A stretch of DNA of 64,000 nucleotides, from positions 19,720 to 83,719 of the forward strand of contig NZ_LPNO01000009.1 in the NCBI RefSeq assembly GCF_001952855.1, in the 5' to 3' direction. The notes below the pieces were generated by a model that was given only the letters and a program-made list of their open reading frames with translations, ran no database searches and was not told the DNA's origin. Position numbers and translations under genes: made by a program. Below are positions 36,833 through 46,357 of this stretch, one piece after another (position 1 is the stretch's first letter; the number at the start of each line of letters is the position of its first letter). The DNA comes from Pseudomonas sp. ATCC PTA-122608 (GTDB taxonomy: Bacteria; Pseudomonadota; Gammaproteobacteria; Pseudomonadales; Pseudomonadaceae).

Positions 36833-36848
36833 TGGTACAAATCCTGCT
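36833..36848 (+). promoter_or_regulatory. Sigma54 promoter of ansB
   Basis: TGGTACAAATCCTGCT has GG and GC separated by exactly 10 bp and matches about 9 of 12 defined bases of the TGGCACG-N4-TTGCW consensus. The transcript would begin near 36859, about 80 bp before the ansB start. An A/T-rich tract (36778-36830) lies between it and the AauR-like sites and could hold an IHF site. Confidence 0.75.
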
Positions 36849-36898
36849 CTTACTCAGCACCTCGCGGCGTTCAGAACCGCCCGGGTGTTTCTAGATGA

Positions 36899-38026
<1,128 letters not shown>

Positions 38027-38220
38027 TCGATCCCAGGCCTGACCATTAACGGTTGGGCCATCCCGCTCGTGGCGCACCGCGAGCGGTTGCAATTCACCCC
38101 GCTTTACCCCCGCGCAAAAAACCCTTGAAAAACAAAGCCCTCCTACACCAAATCGGCAAAACCATTGTCAGAAGAACTTCTTGGATTTTAAGCAGTTGCG
38201 AAATTGCCCACAGCTAAATA

Positions 38221-38236
38221 CTGTATGCACGTACAG
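38221..38236. promoter_or_regulatory. LexA (SOS) box before DUF1654-endA
   Basis: CTGTATGCACGTACAG matches the CTGT-N8-ACAG consensus of gamma-proteobacterial LexA with an alternating core. It lies 18 bp before the start codon of the DUF1654 gene, so it overlaps the likely promoter or leader. Confidence 0.85.
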
Positions 38237-38254
38237 CCTAATAAGGAATACTCC

Positions 38255-38506
38255 GTGGCAAAGCCCTCTTCCGCAGCACCAGCAGCGCCTGACGCCTATC
38301 AACGCCTGGCCGTTCGTGTGCAAAAAATCATCAATTCCACCAACGCTCAAAAAAACAAGGCGGCGTTGATCTTCCGTTTGCCTGAGGAACCGGAAGACGA
38401 GTGGGCACGACTACTTGAGGAAATCGCAGAAAACGACAACGTCACCCTCGCTTATCGCGATGACGGTGGCGTGCAGATTTTCTGGGTAGTGCCGAAGGAA
38501 GATTGA
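38255..38506 (+). CDS. DUF1654 family protein, SOS-controlled
   Basis: An 83-residue soluble protein with a GTG start after TAAGGAATACTCC. It contains DAYQRLAVRVQKIINSTNAQ, an acidic segment LPEEPEDEWARLLEEIAEND and the ending VQIFWVVPKED, which I recognise as the DUF1654 pattern found in pseudomonads. A LexA box precedes it, and endA follows after 4 bp. The role is unknown; damage-inducible expression together with a DNA nuclease points to DNA processing after damage. Confidence 0.85.
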   Translation: MAKPSSAAPAAPDAYQRLAVRVQKIINSTNAQKNKAALIFRLPEEPEDEWARLLEEIAENDNVTLAYRDDGGVQIFWVVPKED

Positions 38507-38510
38507 GTCA

Positions 38511-39200
38511 ATGAGTGTCCGTTTTATCAGCCTGTTGTGTGTATTTTTTGCTGTCACCGCTCAAGCCCAAGCCCCCAAGACGTTCAGCGAAGCCAAGAAA
38601 ATCGCCTGGAAGCTGTATGAACCGCAATCCACGGAGTTCTATTGCGGCTGCAAATACAACGGTAACCGGGTTGACCTGAAAGCCTGCGGCTATGTCCCGC
38701 GCAAGAACGCCAACCGGGCGGCGCGTATTGAATGGGAACACATTGTTCCGGCCTGGCAGATCGGTCATCAGCGCCAGTGCTGGCAGGACGGCGGACGCAA
38801 GAACTGCACCCGCAAGGATGCGGTGTACAAACGCGCTGAAGCCGACCTGCACAACCTGGTGCCGAGTATCGGCGAGGTCAATGGCGACCGAAACAATTTC
38901 AGTTTTGGCTGGCTGCCGGTACAAAGCGGTCAATATGGATCGTGCCTGACCCAGGTGGACTTCAAGGCCAAGAAAGTCATGCCCCGCCCGTCCATTCGCG
39001 GCATGATCGCCCGTACGTACTTTTATATGAGCAAGCAGTATGGCCTGCGCTTGTCGAAGCAGGACCGCCAGTTGTACGAAGCCTGGAACAAGACCTACCC
39101 GGTACAATCCTGGGAGCGCCAGCGCAATCAAACCGTGGCGTGCGTGATGGGGCGCGGCAATGAATTTGTCGGCCCGGTGAACTTGAAAGCCTGCGGCTGA
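38511..39200 (+). CDS. endA: Endonuclease I (periplasmic/secreted DNase)
   Basis: A 229-residue EndA-family nuclease with a signal peptide ending TAQAQA. The active-site region is RIEWEHIVPAWQIG with H77, and later GDRNNFSFGWLP. Conserved cysteines support an exported, disulfide-containing enzyme. It degrades double-stranded DNA outside the cytoplasm. It starts 4 bp after the DUF1654 gene and so should be SOS-induced with it. Confidence 0.93.
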   Translation: MSVRFISLLCVFFAVTAQAQAPKTFSEAKKIAWKLYEPQSTEFYCGCKYNGNRVDLKACGYVPRKNANRAARIEWEHIVPAWQIGHQRQCWQDGGRKNCTRKDAVYKRAEADLHNLVPSIGEVNGDRNNFSFGWLPVQSGQYGSCLTQVDFKAKKVMPRPSIRGMIARTYFYMSKQYGLRLSKQDRQLYEAWNKTYPVQSWERQRNQTVACVMGRGNEFVGPVNLKACG

Positions 39201-39242
39201 ACGTAAAAACGGGAGCCTCATGGACTCCCGCTTGCCGGTCCT

Positions 39243-39635
39243 TTACTGCGCAACCTTGTGTTCGATGACCTCGGACACGGTGTCATTTTTCTTCGCAGTG
39301 GCCAGTTTCTCGGTCAACTGCACCTGCTTGGCCTCGGCCTCGGCCTTGGTGCTGAACGGCCCCAGCAGTACCTGGTCCTTACCGTCTTCCTTCGTCAGAT
39401 AGAAACTGAAACCGTGTTCCAGCAACCACGCGGTCAGGTCAGTTATCGCTTGCAGCTTGTGATCCGGCGGCCCCACCCATACATCCCACTCTTGAGAGGC
39501 GATCGCACCGACCGCTGGTTGGGCCTGGGCGGGCGCCTCGGCAGCGGCGGGCCTGGCCTTGGGCGCATCGACACTTTTACCTTCACCGCAACCGGCCAAT
39601 GCCAACACCGCAATTGCCATCGCTACTTTACGCAC
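39243..39635 (-). CDS. SPOR-domain lipoprotein
   Basis: A 130-residue protein with lipobox LALAGCGEGK (lipid Cys at residue 16), an Ala/Pro-rich linker, and a C-terminal SPOR-type domain with TAWLLEHGFSFYLTKEDGKD and VLLGPFSTKAEAEAKQ. SPOR domains bind denuded peptidoglycan glycan strands at division sites. It is convergent with endA. The linker is short, so it probably stays near the membrane. Confidence 0.85.
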   Translation of the reverse strand: MRKVAMAIAVLALAGCGEGKSVDAPKARPAAAEAPAQAQPAVGAIASQEWDVWVGPPDHKLQAITDLTAWLLEHGFSFYLTKEDGKDQVLLGPFSTKAEAEAKQVQLTEKLATAKKNDTVSEVIEHKVAQ

Positions 39636-39883
39636 TACCCTGCTCCTTAGAGGATCAAAGAGGCGACTTTATCATTCACTGTCTATTCTGGCCGTCATAA
39701 ACGTTGGCTTAAACAATGCGAATCATGTATCGCAGACCTGTATGATGGCGCCATGGGAATTAATGCCGCCTCTATGCGTCCTAAAAGAGGCAGCCACAGG
39801 GAAGCGCTTCGCAGTAAGCTACACACATCCGACATCTGCCCTGTCTGAAACATGTGTCCTTCAAAGCAATCAAGGAGAAGTCC

Positions 39884-40078
39884 ATGCTGATACTCACCCG
39901 CAAAGTCGGTGAAAGCATAAACATCGGTGATGACATTACTATCACCATCCTGGGCGTTAGCGGCCAGCAAGTAAGAATCGGCATCAATGCTCCAAAGGAC
40001 GTTGCCGTGCATCGCGAGGAGATCTACCAACGTATCCAGGCGGGCCTGACGGCTCCGGATAAAAACCAGACACCTTGA
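39884..40078 (+). CDS. rsmE: CsrA-family RNA-binding regulator, RsmE type
   Basis: A 64-residue CsrA protein, [20 protein letters not shown] at the start, with the RNA-contact residues in LTRK and in [10 protein letters not shown]. The divergent C-terminus ([11 protein letters not shown]) and [17 protein letters not shown] agree with RsmE of fluorescent pseudomonads rather than RsmA. It blocks translation by covering GGA motifs. Its own ribosome site is TCAAGGAGAAG, which contains such a motif, so self-repression is likely. Confidence 0.92.
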   Translation: MLILTRKVGESINIGDDITITILGVSGQQVRIGINAPKDVAVHREEIYQRIQAGLTAPDKNQTP

Positions 40079-40197
40079 AGCGCCTCCAGTAGCCAGCCCT
40101 TTCGTTCACTGTAACGGCTGGCGAAAACCTCCTTTAGCCTGCTCGCGGCTTCCCGCGGCCAGCGCGTCCTATTCTCTATTCCAACGCCAGGCCAGCG

Positions 40198-40656
40198 TCA
40201 CCCCAAGCTGACGCCGCGTGCCATACCACTTGCCGCAATCATCATCAGCACAACCAGCAACGCTTGCAGGTGGCTGATGCGCGCAAAAAGACCTGCCCGG
40301 TGAAAATCGAGGTGCGTGCCGCGCGCCAAGGCGATGCGCCATTTGATAAAGCGGATCATCGGCGCGAGCTCCAGTAACAAAATTAATACCAGCAGCGTCA
40401 TCTTCACGTGAAACAACGGCTGGTGCAGGTAATAATCACCGCCTTTTTCATAGCCGCCAAAGGCTCGCAGGCCACCGGTTACCAACAACACCAGGGCGCT
40501 AACTCCCCAGATGTTGTCCGTGATCAATACGCGGCGCACGGTGGATGGTTCACTCTCCACCAGGCAGCGCAACGCCTTGCCCCGGGCGAGCACGGCCGAC
40601 AACGCCATAGCGAATGCCAGTAAATGGACGGCTGCAAGTAACCACTGAACGAACAT
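40198..40656 (-). CDS. DUF2214-type inner-membrane protein
   Basis: A 152-residue protein with four predicted membrane segments, starting MFVQWLLAAVHLLAFAMALS. It has a conserved His in the first and third segments (AAVHLL, LFHVKMTLL) and ITDNIWGVSALVLL. The pattern fits the DUF2214 family of four-helix membrane proteins. Conserved histidines allow for haem binding, but this is an inference. It is divergent from the 86-residue membrane protein gene at 40826. Confidence 0.8.
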   Translation of the reverse strand: MFVQWLLAAVHLLAFAMALSAVLARGKALRCLVESEPSTVRRVLITDNIWGVSALVLLVTGGLRAFGGYEKGGDYYLHQPLFHVKMTLLVLILLLELAPMIRFIKWRIALARGTHLDFHRAGLFARISHLQALLVVLMMIAASGMARGVSLG

Positions 40657-40825
40657 AAGGCGTACTCCCTTTGCGTGACGGACGGCAGGAACACTTCACA
40701 GTAATAGCCGCTGGCTGCCCTCTACGCATGAAACAGCTTGCATACAAATGGAACTTGTTGAGTATTCCAGAGCCGAAACTCGTGACAAAACCCCTACAGT
40801 CTGCAGCGCGCCGAGGAGCACGTTG

Positions 40826-41086
40826 ATGAGGCGTCCTGTTAAACAGCCTTACTTATCCAAGTCCTGGGTGATCGCCGGGCTGATCGCCGTGGTTTTTTTC
40901 GGGTTGGAGTATGCCGTGCGGTACGAAATGGAAGGCATCTCCGAGAATGCTTACACCTGGCTGGACCTGACGCTGTTCCTGGGCGCGTACTTGTTTGTCT
41001 TCTGTCTCCAGCCCATTCAGGCAGCCATTCATCGAAAGCTGTGTCGACGAACCCATCGCAGTGATCGCCGGAAAGCCTCGTCCTGA
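40826..41086 (+). CDS. Small two-helix membrane protein of unknown function
   Basis: An 86-residue protein with two hydrophobic segments (WVIAGLIAVVFFGLEYAV and WLDLTLFLGAYLFVFCLQPI) and a basic C-terminus (HRKLCRRTHRSDRRKASS). ATG at 40826 follows CCGAGGAGCACG. I do not recognise the family. A strong terminator follows. Confidence 0.65.
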   Translation: MRRPVKQPYLSKSWVIAGLIAVVFFGLEYAVRYEMEGISENAYTWLDLTLFLGAYLFVFCLQPIQAAIHRKLCRRTHRSDRRKASS

Positions 41087-41116
41087 CCGTCTGTAGAGCC
41101 GTCCGTTTATGAAGAA

Positions 41117-41148
41117 GGCCGATCCGGTTAACCGGATCGGCCTTTTTT
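41117..41148. terminator. Terminator between the two-helix protein and the HAD phosphatase
   Basis: A perfect palindrome at 41117-41142 with 13-bp arms (GGCCGATCCGGTT), followed by six T residues. On the minus strand it is followed by TTCTTC only, so it mainly serves the plus-strand gene. Confidence 0.9.
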
Positions 41149-41821
41149 ACGTCAGGCGTTGCAGGTGCAACATCCCGGATTCGTCCCGCAAAACCTGTAA
41201 ATGCTCGTACCCGGCAATCGAGGGGTGTTCCGTGACCATAGGCGTATGGTGCGTCGAGGTCACCACCATCACATCGGCCCCCGCCGCCTCTCCGGCACGA
41301 ATCCCGACGCTGGCATCTTCAAACACCAGGCAGTCCTGCACCGGCACTCCCAGGCGTTGCGCACCGAGCACATAACAGGCCGGATCCGGCTTGCCACTGG
41401 CGACATCCTCCGCGGTAACCAACACCGCCGGCGGGTTAATTCCAGCCGCCTGCATGCGGCGCAGAGCCAGTGCCTTGGGTGCGGACGTGACAAGCGCCCA
41501 TTGATCGCCGGGCAGCGCGTTGAGAAATTCCACCGCGCCGGCAATCGCCACCACCCCTTCTACATCCTCGAGTTCAGCCTCGGTAATCCACTGCGCCTGC
41601 GCCTGCGCGTCAACCCCGGGCAATGCCTGGCGGGTGATGGTATCGATAGCACGGGCGCCATGAATGGTCTTCAGAAAGGCCGCGACGTCCAGCCCGTGGC
41701 GTTCAGCCCAGGTCGCCCATACCCGTTCGGCAGCGGCAATGGAGTTCAGGAGCGTGCCATCCATATCGAACAGGAAGGCGCGGTAACGGTTGGCGAATAC
41801 AGCTGAATCGCGGGTGGACAC
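41147..41821 (-). CDS. HAD-superfamily sugar-phosphate phosphatase (YfbT/GPP-like)
   Basis: A 224-residue class IA HAD phosphatase with the catalytic DMDGT motif (D19, D21) in LFDMDGTLLNS, a helical cap, motif II LVTSAPKALA and the motif III/IV region KPDPACYVLGAQRLGV followed by VFEDASVGI. Relatives dephosphorylate small sugar phosphates or glycerol 3-phosphate. The start is GTG at 41821 behind GAGGAAG. Its stop codon lies in the T run of the convergent terminator. Confidence 0.85.
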   Translation of the reverse strand: MSTRDSAVFANRYRAFLFDMDGTLLNSIAAAERVWATWAERHGLDVAAFLKTIHGARAIDTITRQALPGVDAQAQAQWITEAELEDVEGVVAIAGAVEFLNALPGDQWALVTSAPKALALRRMQAAGINPPAVLVTAEDVASGKPDPACYVLGAQRLGVPVQDCLVFEDASVGIRAGEAAGADVMVVTSTHHTPMVTEHPSIAGYEHLQVLRDESGMLHLQRLT

Positions 41822-42064
41822 TGCTCGGCTTCCTCATGTTTTCGTCACCCGGTCTTGGGTGCTGACGAACCACTTGCCCGATGCAATCTACGGATCGCCC
41901 CAAACGCTGTAAACCTTCCCGTGGTTTGTATCGGACTGTATGGAAAGCCTGCCTGGATACGCGAACCTGCATTTCGCCACGCCCGGGCACACATGGCGGA
42001 TACACCCCGGGGATTAACTACGACCACCAGCCAATCCGGCTGGCTCACTCGTAGGAGACTCATC

Positions 42065-42277
42065 ATGTTCAAACGCTCGAAAGCTTCGTCCCTGGTATTC
42101 GGCCTGGCTGTCGTCGCGGGCCTCGGGCTGTCATCCATGGCGTCGGCCAACACCCACGCCGCCGCGGTCAAGGACCAGCCATCCCACCTGCTCGCCGAGG
42201 GCGGCGCCGATCGCCTGCACGAACGCGGCCTGGCGGAAGGTGGCGCTGAACGCCTGCAGGCAGCCCGTACTGTCTGA
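42065..42277 (+). CDS. Small exported protein with an internal repeat
   Basis: A 70-residue protein with a signal peptide (SLVFGLAVVAGLGLSSMASA). The mature part is about 41 residues and contains two copies of LAEGGA(D/E)RL, in LLAEGGADRLHERG and LAEGGAERLQ. ATG at 42065 follows GTAGGAGACTC. No family is recognised. It is the first of three secreted-protein genes upstream of a metal-type two-component system. Confidence 0.7.
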   Translation: MFKRSKASSLVFGLAVVAGLGLSSMASANTHAAAVKDQPSHLLAEGGADRLHERGLAEGGAERLQAARTV

Positions 42278-42318
42278 TGAATCTTCGCCCAACAAGGGCA
42301 GCTCCGGGCTGCCCATTG

Positions 42319-42343
42319 CATTACAAACTTGTCATCAAGCTGT
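42319..42343. promoter_or_regulatory. CusR/HprR-like response-regulator box, copy 1
   Basis: CATTACAAACTTGTCATCAAGCTGT closely matches the CATTACAAA-N-TTGTAATG consensus known for CusR/HprR in E. coli and agrees with a second copy at 43216-43240 in 22 of 25 positions. It precedes the hydrolase gene by about 95 bp. The response regulator of the same locus is the likely binder. Confidence 0.7.
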
Positions 42344-42438
42344 CAGTGTTGCCAGCACCCTCACTTCATACAGTGAAGTCGTCAGTCACCCACAGCCGGT
42401 GACCCAACTTCCCACTGATAAAGAAGCGAGCCCGCCCG

Positions 42439-43209
42439 ATGAAACCTGTAAGCAAACTCTGCCTGATCGCCGCCAGCCTGTTGATGCTGGGCACCGGCAC
42501 CGCCATGGCCGGCCCGATTGCCCCGGTGAAAGCCAACAACGTGGTACTGGTGCACGGCTCCTGGGCTGACGGTTCCAGTTGGTCCGAAGTGATCACCCGC
42601 CTGCAGGCCGCCGGCTTGCATGTAACCGCCGTGCAAAACCCGCTGACCTCGGTGGCGGATGACGTCGCCGCCACCAATCGCGTACTCGATCAACAAGACG
42701 GTCCTACCGTGCTGGTCGGCCATTCCTACGCCGGCACCGTGGTCAGCGACGCCGGGGTCAACCCCAAGGTCAGCTCTCTGGTGTACGTCGCCGCCCGCGC
42801 TCCGGACGCCAACGAAGACTTCGTCGCCCTGTCCGCCAAGTACCCGAGCACACCCGTACGTGCCGGTGTGGTGGAGCACGACGGCTACCTGACCCTGAAT
42901 CAGGACGCCTTCCTCAAGTACTTCGCCGCCGACGTGCCCCACGCCAAGGCCATGGAGCTGTACGCCGTACAACAGCCGATCGCCAAGACCCTGTTCAGCG
43001 GCCGCACCGTCAACGCCGCCTGGCACACCAAGCCGTCCTGGTATGCGGTGTCCAGCAACGACCAGACCATCAACCCGGACCTGGAACGCTTCCTCGCGAA
43101 ACGCATGAACGCCACCACCATCGAGGTGCCGTCGAGCCACTTGTCGCTGGTTTCCCACGCCAAGGAAATCACCGACCTGATCCTCGAAGCTTCCGGTCGC
43201 CAGCCTTAA
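42439..43209 (+). CDS. Exported alpha/beta hydrolase
   Basis: A 256-residue hydrolase with a signal peptide (LIAASLLMLGTGTAMA). The oxyanion region is VLVHGSWADGSSWS, the nucleophile S96 is in GHSYAG, and the catalytic His lies in SSHLSLVSH. The fold resembles salicylate-esterase-like/EstC hydrolases with a small cap. The substrate is unknown. A CusR/HprR-like box is upstream, so expression may respond to metal or oxidant stress through the adjacent two-component system. Confidence 0.85.
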   Translation: MKPVSKLCLIAASLLMLGTGTAMAGPIAPVKANNVVLVHGSWADGSSWSEVITRLQAAGLHVTAVQNPLTSVADDVAATNRVLDQQDGPTVLVGHSYAGTVVSDAGVNPKVSSLVYVAARAPDANEDFVALSAKYPSTPVRAGVVEHDGYLTLNQDAFLKYFAADVPHAKAMELYAVQQPIAKTLFSGRTVNAAWHTKPSWYAVSSNDQTINPDLERFLAKRMNATTIEVPSSHLSLVSHAKEITDLILEASGRQP

Positions 43210-43215
43210 GCCCTT

Positions 43216-43240
43216 CATTACAACCTTGTCATCATCCTGT
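43216..43240. promoter_or_regulatory. CusR/HprR-like response-regulator box, copy 2
   Basis: CATTACAACCTTGTCATCATCCTGT, the second copy of the box at 42319. It begins 7 bp after the hydrolase stop and lies about 80 bp before the DUF2790 gene, at a similar distance from its target as copy 1. Confidence 0.7.
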
Positions 43241-43320
43241 TGGTTGGCTGTTTGTGTCGCCTGGTTACTGTGAACTCACTGCCGGATACCGGCAGCCAAC
43301 CCTTAAAGAGAGATACCGCC

Positions 43321-43578
43321 ATGAAACTGTTTATCCTCGGCTTTGCTGCCCTCCTCGCCACCGGTTCGGCTTTTGCCGGTACCGCTGCCGCTACCTCGGT
43401 GATCCATGACACGCCCGGCTTCTTCATGCACATGGACGTGGCCAAAGTGCTGTCGAGCACCGACACCTACGGCCAGTGCGGCATCGTCCCCGCCCGCCTC
43501 GACTACCTCGACAGCCAGGGCCGCGAACACGTGCTGGACTATCAGGTACAGGGCATCGGCTGCCCCAATGACAATTGA
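43321..43578 (+). CDS. DUF2790 family small exported protein
   Basis: An 85-residue protein with a signal peptide (LFILGFAALLATGSAFA). The mature part has HDTPGFFMHMDVAKVLSSTD and QCGIVPARLDYLDSQGREH with two cysteines (QCGI, IGCP), typical of DUF2790 proteins in pseudomonads. These are often adjacent to metal-responsive regulators. ATG at 43321 follows AAAGAGAGATACCGCC. It lies 51 bp before the response-regulator gene and may be in one transcript with it. Confidence 0.85.
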   Translation: MKLFILGFAALLATGSAFAGTAAATSVIHDTPGFFMHMDVAKVLSSTDTYGQCGIVPARLDYLDSQGREHVLDYQVQGIGCPNDN

Positions 43579-43629
43579 TCGGGCTACACTTGCGCCACGA
43601 AACACCGGCACATCATCAGGGCAACTCCC

Positions 43630-44301
43630 ATGAATATCCTCGTAGTCGAAGACGAGCCCAAGGCGGGCAACTACCTGCTTAACGGTCTGCAGGAACTGGG
43701 CTACTCCGTGAGCCTCGCCCGCGACGGTGTGGACGGTTTGCACCAGGCCCTGGAAACCCCGTTCGACGTGATCGTGCTGGACGTGATGATGCCGAAAATG
43801 GACGGCTGGGAAGTGTTGCGTCGCCTGCGCAAGGAGGCCGACACCCCGGTGCTGTTCCTCACCGCCCGGGACGACATTGCCGACCGCATCAAGGGCCTGG
43901 AACTGGGCGCCGACGATTACCTGATCAAGCCGTTTTCCTTCGCCGAACTGGTGGCGCGCCTGCGCACCCTGACCCGGCGCGGGCCAAGTCGTGAAGAAGA
44001 ACAACTGCAGATCGCCGACCTGCAGATCGACGTGCTCAAGCGCCGCGTCACCCGCGGCGGCGTGCGCATCACCCTGACCAACAAGGAGTTCGCCTTGTTG
44101 CACTTATTTGCCACCCACCAGGACCAGGTGCTGTCGCGCTCGCTGATCGCCTCGCGGGTGTGGGACATGAATTTCGACAGCGACACCAATGTGGTCGACG
44201 TGGCCGTGCGCCGCCTGCGCCTGAAAATCGACGACCCGTTCCAGCTCAAGCTGATCCACAGCGTGCGCGGCATCGGCTACCGCTTCGATACGCAGCCATG
44301 A
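43630..44301 (+). CDS. OmpR-family response regulator, heavy-metal type (CusR/CopR/IrlR-like)
   Basis: A 223-residue response regulator. The receiver has acidic residues in VVEDEPKAG and the phosphoacceptor D51 in [13 protein letters not shown]. The winged-helix DNA-binding domain occupies residues 130-223 ([28 protein letters not shown]). The FxxE/KAG start and linker are typical of the CusR/CopR group. It overlaps the sensor gene by 4 bp. The two CusR/HprR-like boxes nearby are probable targets. Confidence 0.93.
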   Translation: MNILVVEDEPKAGNYLLNGLQELGYSVSLARDGVDGLHQALETPFDVIVLDVMMPKMDGWEVLRRLRKEADTPVLFLTARDDIADRIKGLELGADDYLIKPFSFAELVARLRTLTRRGPSREEEQLQIADLQIDVLKRRVTRGGVRITLTNKEFALLHLFATHQDQVLSRSLIASRVWDMNFDSDTNVVDVAVRRLRLKIDDPFQLKLIHSVRGIGYRFDTQP

Positions 44302-45710
44302 GCAAGCCTCGGCATTACTCCCTGACACTGCGCCTGGCGCTGATCTTTGCCTTGCTGGCGTTCGCCCTGCTGGCGACCCTCGGCGTGGCGCTGTACCGCG
44401 AGCTTGAGCGCGAACTGATCCGCCGCGATGACGCCGCGTTGATTTACCGCGTCGACCAACTGCGCAATCTGCTGAACGACAGCAACACCCTGGACCTGAT
44501 CAAGACCAAGCCAGAGCTGTTCCAGAACATGCTGGGCAATCGCGAATCGGTGCTGAGCATCGCCGCGCCGGGGCAGAAGCCGTTGCTGGAGGTGAACCCC
44601 GGCAACATCGATATGCCCGCCGTGACACCGGTGCCCCGGAACCATGCCCTGGACTTCTCCGATGTGCAGCATTTGCCTGGCGTCAACGGAGTGCCCTTCT
44701 CCATGCTGGCTGCCACCATCGATTCCGGCGACCTGGGCAGCCTGCAAGTCACCACCGGGCGCCTGATGACCGAGCGCACCGCCGTGCTCGCCAGCTACCG
44801 GCTGAGTGTCTATATCCTCGCCAGCATCGCCGCGTTGGTACTCGCGGTGGTCGGTTACCTGATGGTGCATCGCGGCTTGCTGCCGTTGCGGCGCCTGGCG
44901 GTGCATGCGCAGGGCATCGGTGTCGGCAACCTCGCCGCGCGCCTCGACAGCCAGGGCGCACCGAAAGAACTGCTGCCGATGATTGACTCGTTCAACACCA
45001 TGCTCGAACGCCTGGCCAAGGGTTTTGTGCAACTGGGGCAGGTCTCCACCGACATGGCCCACGAACTGCGCACGCCCATCAATAACTTGCTGGGGGAAAC
45101 CCAGGTGGCGTTGCAACAACACCGCAGCGTCGAGGCCTATCAGCAACTGCTGGCCTCCAATGTCGAAGAGCTTGAACGCTTGGCGCGCATGCTCGACAAC
45201 ATGCTGTTCCTGGCCCGCACCGACCCCGCCAGCGCCTTGCGCCAACGCCAGGAACTGAATGCCGCCGATGAAGTGGAGCGCATGGCCGACTACTTCGAAG
45301 GGCCGGCGGGCGATGTCGACATCAGCATCCTGGCCCAGGGCACCGGTGTGATCTGGGCCGAACCGATGCTATTGCGCCGTGCCCTGGCCAACCTGTGCGC
45401 CAACGCCATCAAATATGGAGCGCCAAGTTCTGAACTGCTGATCCAGGCCACACCCAGCGCCGAAGGCATCAGCCTGACAGTGACCAACCAAGGGGCAACC
45501 ATCCCGGCGGAGCACTTACCGAGGTTGTTCGAGAGGTTTTATCGGGTGGATGAATCCCGGGAGCGATCGGCGCATTCCAACGGGTTGGGGCTGTCCATCG
45601 TCGCGACCATCATGCAGTTGCACAACGGGCGCTACAGCGTCAGCAGCGAGGACGGTGTGACGTGCTTCGCGTTGTTTTTCCCGGGACGCGAAGCCGAAAA
45701 CCTCAGCTGA
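44298..45710 (+). CDS. Heavy-metal-type sensor histidine kinase (CusS/CopS/IrlS-like)
   Basis: A 470-residue membrane kinase. Two membrane segments (about residues 12-34 and 168-190) enclose a periplasmic sensor region of about 130 residues. A HAMP linker follows, then the H-box [18 protein letters not shown] with H255, and an ATPase domain with LCANAIKYG and [15 protein letters not shown]. It phosphorylates the coupled response regulator. The signal may be copper, another metal or an oxidant. The gene end overlaps the convergent pcp gene by 8 bp. Confidence 0.92.
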   Translation: MSKPRHYSLTLRLALIFALLAFALLATLGVALYRELERELIRRDDAALIYRVDQLRNLLNDSNTLDLIKTKPELFQNMLGNRESVLSIAAPGQKPLLEVNPGNIDMPAVTPVPRNHALDFSDVQHLPGVNGVPFSMLAATIDSGDLGSLQVTTGRLMTERTAVLASYRLSVYILASIAALVLAVVGYLMVHRGLLPLRRLAVHAQGIGVGNLAARLDSQGAPKELLPMIDSFNTMLERLAKGFVQLGQVSTDMAHELRTPINNLLGETQVALQQHRSVEAYQQLLASNVEELERLARMLDNMLFLARTDPASALRQRQELNAADEVERMADYFEGPAGDVDISILAQGTGVIWAEPMLLRRALANLCANAIKYGAPSSELLIQATPSAEGISLTVTNQGATIPAEHLPRLFERFYRVDESRERSAHSNGLGLSIVATIMQLHNGRYSVSSEDGVTCFALFFPGREAENLS

Positions 45711-46350
45711 CTTGCCCACCCGCTTCAGCGATATCCACCTGGGTATTCCAGGCGGTCAGCAGCGCAATCCGCAAGCCCTCAACCTGCATCGGCAATGCCA
45801 TCGAGGCCGGCTCGGGCACGCGGCCCGCCACCTGTTCAGGTAGCCACGGCACATGGATGAAACCGCTGCGTACCGCTGACCCGGCGAGCGCGTGCTGCAA
45901 GAGATAGAACACCTGATTGCACACGAAAGTGCCGGCGGTTTGCGACACGCTGGCCCCAATGCCGGCTTCGCGCACGGCCCTCACCATGGCCTTGCTCGGC
46001 AAGGTACCGAAGTAGGCCGCAGGGCCGCCGGGCACCACCTCTGTGTCGATAGGTTGCTCACCCAGGTTGTCCGGAATCCGCGCGTCGTTGAGATTGATCG
46101 CGACCCGCTCGATGGAAATATCACTGCGCCCGGGGCCCAGCCCGACAGCAATGACCATCTGCGGGCGATGTTCGGCCAACAGCTGAGCCAGACGCTCGCC
46201 CGCCGTGGCAAAGGCGCAGGGCAACTGCCGCGCGACAATCCGCACATCAGCGCCCAACTGCACACCCTCCAACAGGCGTACCGCCTCCCAGGACGGGTTG
46301 ATAAGGTCTTGGCCAAACGGTTCGAAACCCGTCAGCAATACAGTGCGCAT
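45703..46350 (-). CDS. pcp: Pyroglutamyl-peptidase I
   Basis: A 215-residue C15 cysteine peptidase. The Glu region is VLLTGFEPFGQDLINPSWEA, the catalytic Cys lies in AGTFVCNQVFY, and the His in SGFIHVPWLP. It removes N-terminal pyroglutamate from peptides. It follows the DUF979 gene by 7 bp and belongs with the DUF969-DUF979 membrane proteins, suggesting a 5-oxoproline or pyroglutamyl-peptide use pathway. Confidence 0.95.
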   Translation of the reverse strand: MRTVLLTGFEPFGQDLINPSWEAVRLLEGVQLGADVRIVARQLPCAFATAGERLAQLLAEHRPQMVIAVGLGPGRSDISIERVAINLNDARIPDNLGEQPIDTEVVPGGPAAYFGTLPSKAMVRAVREAGIGASVSQTAGTFVCNQVFYLLQHALAGSAVRSGFIHVPWLPEQVAGRVPEPASMALPMQVEGLRIALLTAWNTQVDIAEAGGQVS

Positions 46351-46357
46351 TACAGCC

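Noticed and set aside
38063..38086. Hairpin CCGCTCG/CGAGCGG after ansB as a terminator
   Set aside because: Stem is plausible but no T run follows; left out of the feature list.
42296..42314. Hairpin GGGCAGC/GCTGCCC after the 70-residue exported protein gene as a terminator
   Set aside because: Perfect stem, but no T run follows; could be an RNA structure or overlap with the regulatory region of the next gene.
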